Shown here: positions 63,619 through 64,000 of the stretch, piece by piece
Numbering within the stretch: the stretch's first letter is position 1
Layout of the letters: each line of letters begins with the position of its first letter
Source of the DNA: Pseudomonas sp. ANT_H12B
GTDB lineage: Bacteria > Pseudomonadota > Gammaproteobacteria > Pseudomonadales > Pseudomonadaceae
Reading direction: 5' to 3'
Length of the DNA stretch: 64,000 nt
Assembly (NCBI RefSeq): GCF_008369325.1
Contig: NZ_VOBI01000002.1
Span: 372,001-436,000 of the forward strand
The notes under the pieces: generated by a model
What the model was told of the DNA's origin: nothing
Databases searched by the model: none
Seen by the model: the letters and a program-made list of their open reading frames with translations, nothing else
Made by a program: the position numbers and the translations under genes

Positions 63619-63693
63619 TTAGCGGCTTGCGAAGTACATGGTGACTTCAAAGCCGATACGCAGGTCGGTGTAAGCAGGTTTGGACCAGGACAT
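63619..63693 (-). CDS. pqqA: PQQ precursor peptide PqqA
   Basis: The gene encodes 24 residues from the ATG at 63693 with AAGGAG upstream: MSWSKPAYTDLRIGF then EVTMYFASR. Glu16 and Tyr20 (ExxxY) are the residues crosslinked by PqqE and converted to PQQ. It is too short for common ORF cutoffs. It lies between pqqF and pqqB. Confidence 0.97.
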   Translation of the reverse strand: MSWSKPAYTDLRIGFEVTMYFASR

Positions 63694-63728
63694 AGGAGCG
63701 CTCCTTCAGGTGATGGGACAGTTGAGAT

Positions 63729-63777
63729 CTATACATATAGTCCACCTCCAGTCGGAGATGTTCAGATAGTTAGGTGG
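63729..63777 (-). promoter_or_regulatory. pqqA leader/promoter with two overlapping inverted repeats
   Basis: On the minus strand CATCTCC-GACT-GGAGGTG forms one hairpin (63743-63760), while CCACCT and AGGTGG (ends 63777 and 63742) form a larger alternative sharing the same 3' arm. CTATATGTATAG (63729-63740) just downstream may include the -10 element. They could be operator or alternative RNA structures. Confidence 0.4.
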
Positions 63778-63848
63778 CTATGTTACTCAAAATTTCAGGG
63801 TGATTGGCCGTGAATCTTTGAGAAAGCTAATTGCAGCACCGGTAATGA

Positions 63849-64000
63849 TCATTTTGTCGCTTGCCAAGGCGAGTTCGGGCAAGGCCCGCTGGCCAGACAG
63901 CGCCAGCCGCCTTCGGCGTTGATCAGGCGCCGGGCAGCAGCCAACAGGGCCTGATGGTCGACCATCAGCGTCGCCCGAGGCAGTTGCGTCAGATAATCCG
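63849..64000 (-). CDS. pqqF: PqqF peptidase, C-terminal end (partial)
   Basis: Only the last 49 codons are in the window (DYLTQLPRATLM...WQATK, TGA at 63849). The segment LLAAARRLINAEGGWRCLASGP fits the C-terminus of PqqF, an M16-type zinc peptidase that cuts PqqA. Gene position just before pqqA agrees with other fluorescent pseudomonads. The catalytic part is outside the window. Confidence 0.8.
   Translation of the reverse strand, partial: DYLTQLPRATLMVDHQALLAAARRLINAEGGWRCLASGPCPNSPWQATK

Overview
The window reads as a chromosomal segment of a fluorescent-group Pseudomonas (P. fluorescens lineage). It is GC-rich and densely coding. About twenty REP/REPIN palindromes of two families, (G)TGGGAGCGAGCCTGCTCGCGA and CGTTCCCACGCNNNGCGTGGGAACG, sit in the gaps. 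Gene content and order match blocks known in P. aeruginosa: gbcAB-glyA1-soxBDAG-purU-fdhA, fiuIRA, glcB to bioBFHCD, tandem fadE genes, rsmY and pqqFABCDE. I see no tRNA, rRNA, CRISPR array, prophage or insertion sequence.

Layout. (1) 1-5607: a three-gene oxidative cassette, made of a GMC oxidoreductase fused to an alpha/beta hydrolase (cut by the left edge), a membrane-anchored di-haem cytochrome c and a calcineurin-like phosphoesterase. (2) 5716-20720: glycine betaine and sarcosine catabolism. GbcAB demethylates betaine, SoxBDAG oxidises sarcosine, GlyA1 handles glycine/serine and C1 units, and PurU and FdhA dispose of one-carbon units; an SDR, threonine aldolase and a TraX-like protein lie between. 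(3) 20924-25791: small envelope proteins, a PlsC-type acyltransferase, a retropepsin-like protein, a decayed creD fragment, a GST and a PepSY protein. (4) 25857-29936: a FiuA/FiuR/FiuI siderophore cell-surface signalling system. (5) 30176-37954: an exonuclease/DUF294 pair, a lone receiver domain, malate synthase G, a GcvR-like ACT protein and RarD. (6) 38101-42875: SrkA kinase, PhoX phosphatase, ModE, ComF. (7) 42968-47566: the complete biotin operon bioBFHCD with a BirA-type operator lying inside the start of comF. (8) 48272-55418: three paralogous long acyl-CoA dehydrogenases with a diguanylate cyclase between the first two; the first has a PsrA-type operator at its promoter. (9) 55426-55631: the Gac/Rsm small RNA RsmY with an exact GacA upstream activating sequence. 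(10) 55648-64000: a LysR regulator, a class III aminotransferase, a Pmp3 peptide, then the PQQ operon on the minus strand (pqqF-A-B-C-D-E-peptidase) with an attenuator between pqqA and pqqB.

Most genes are familiar. The least explained parts are the left-edge cassette, whose hydrolase has Cys in place of the nucleophilic Ser, a noncoding segment with two perfect DnaA-box 9-mers behind the GcvR-like gene, the creD remnant, and several palindromic operators whose regulators are inferred only from motif resemblance.
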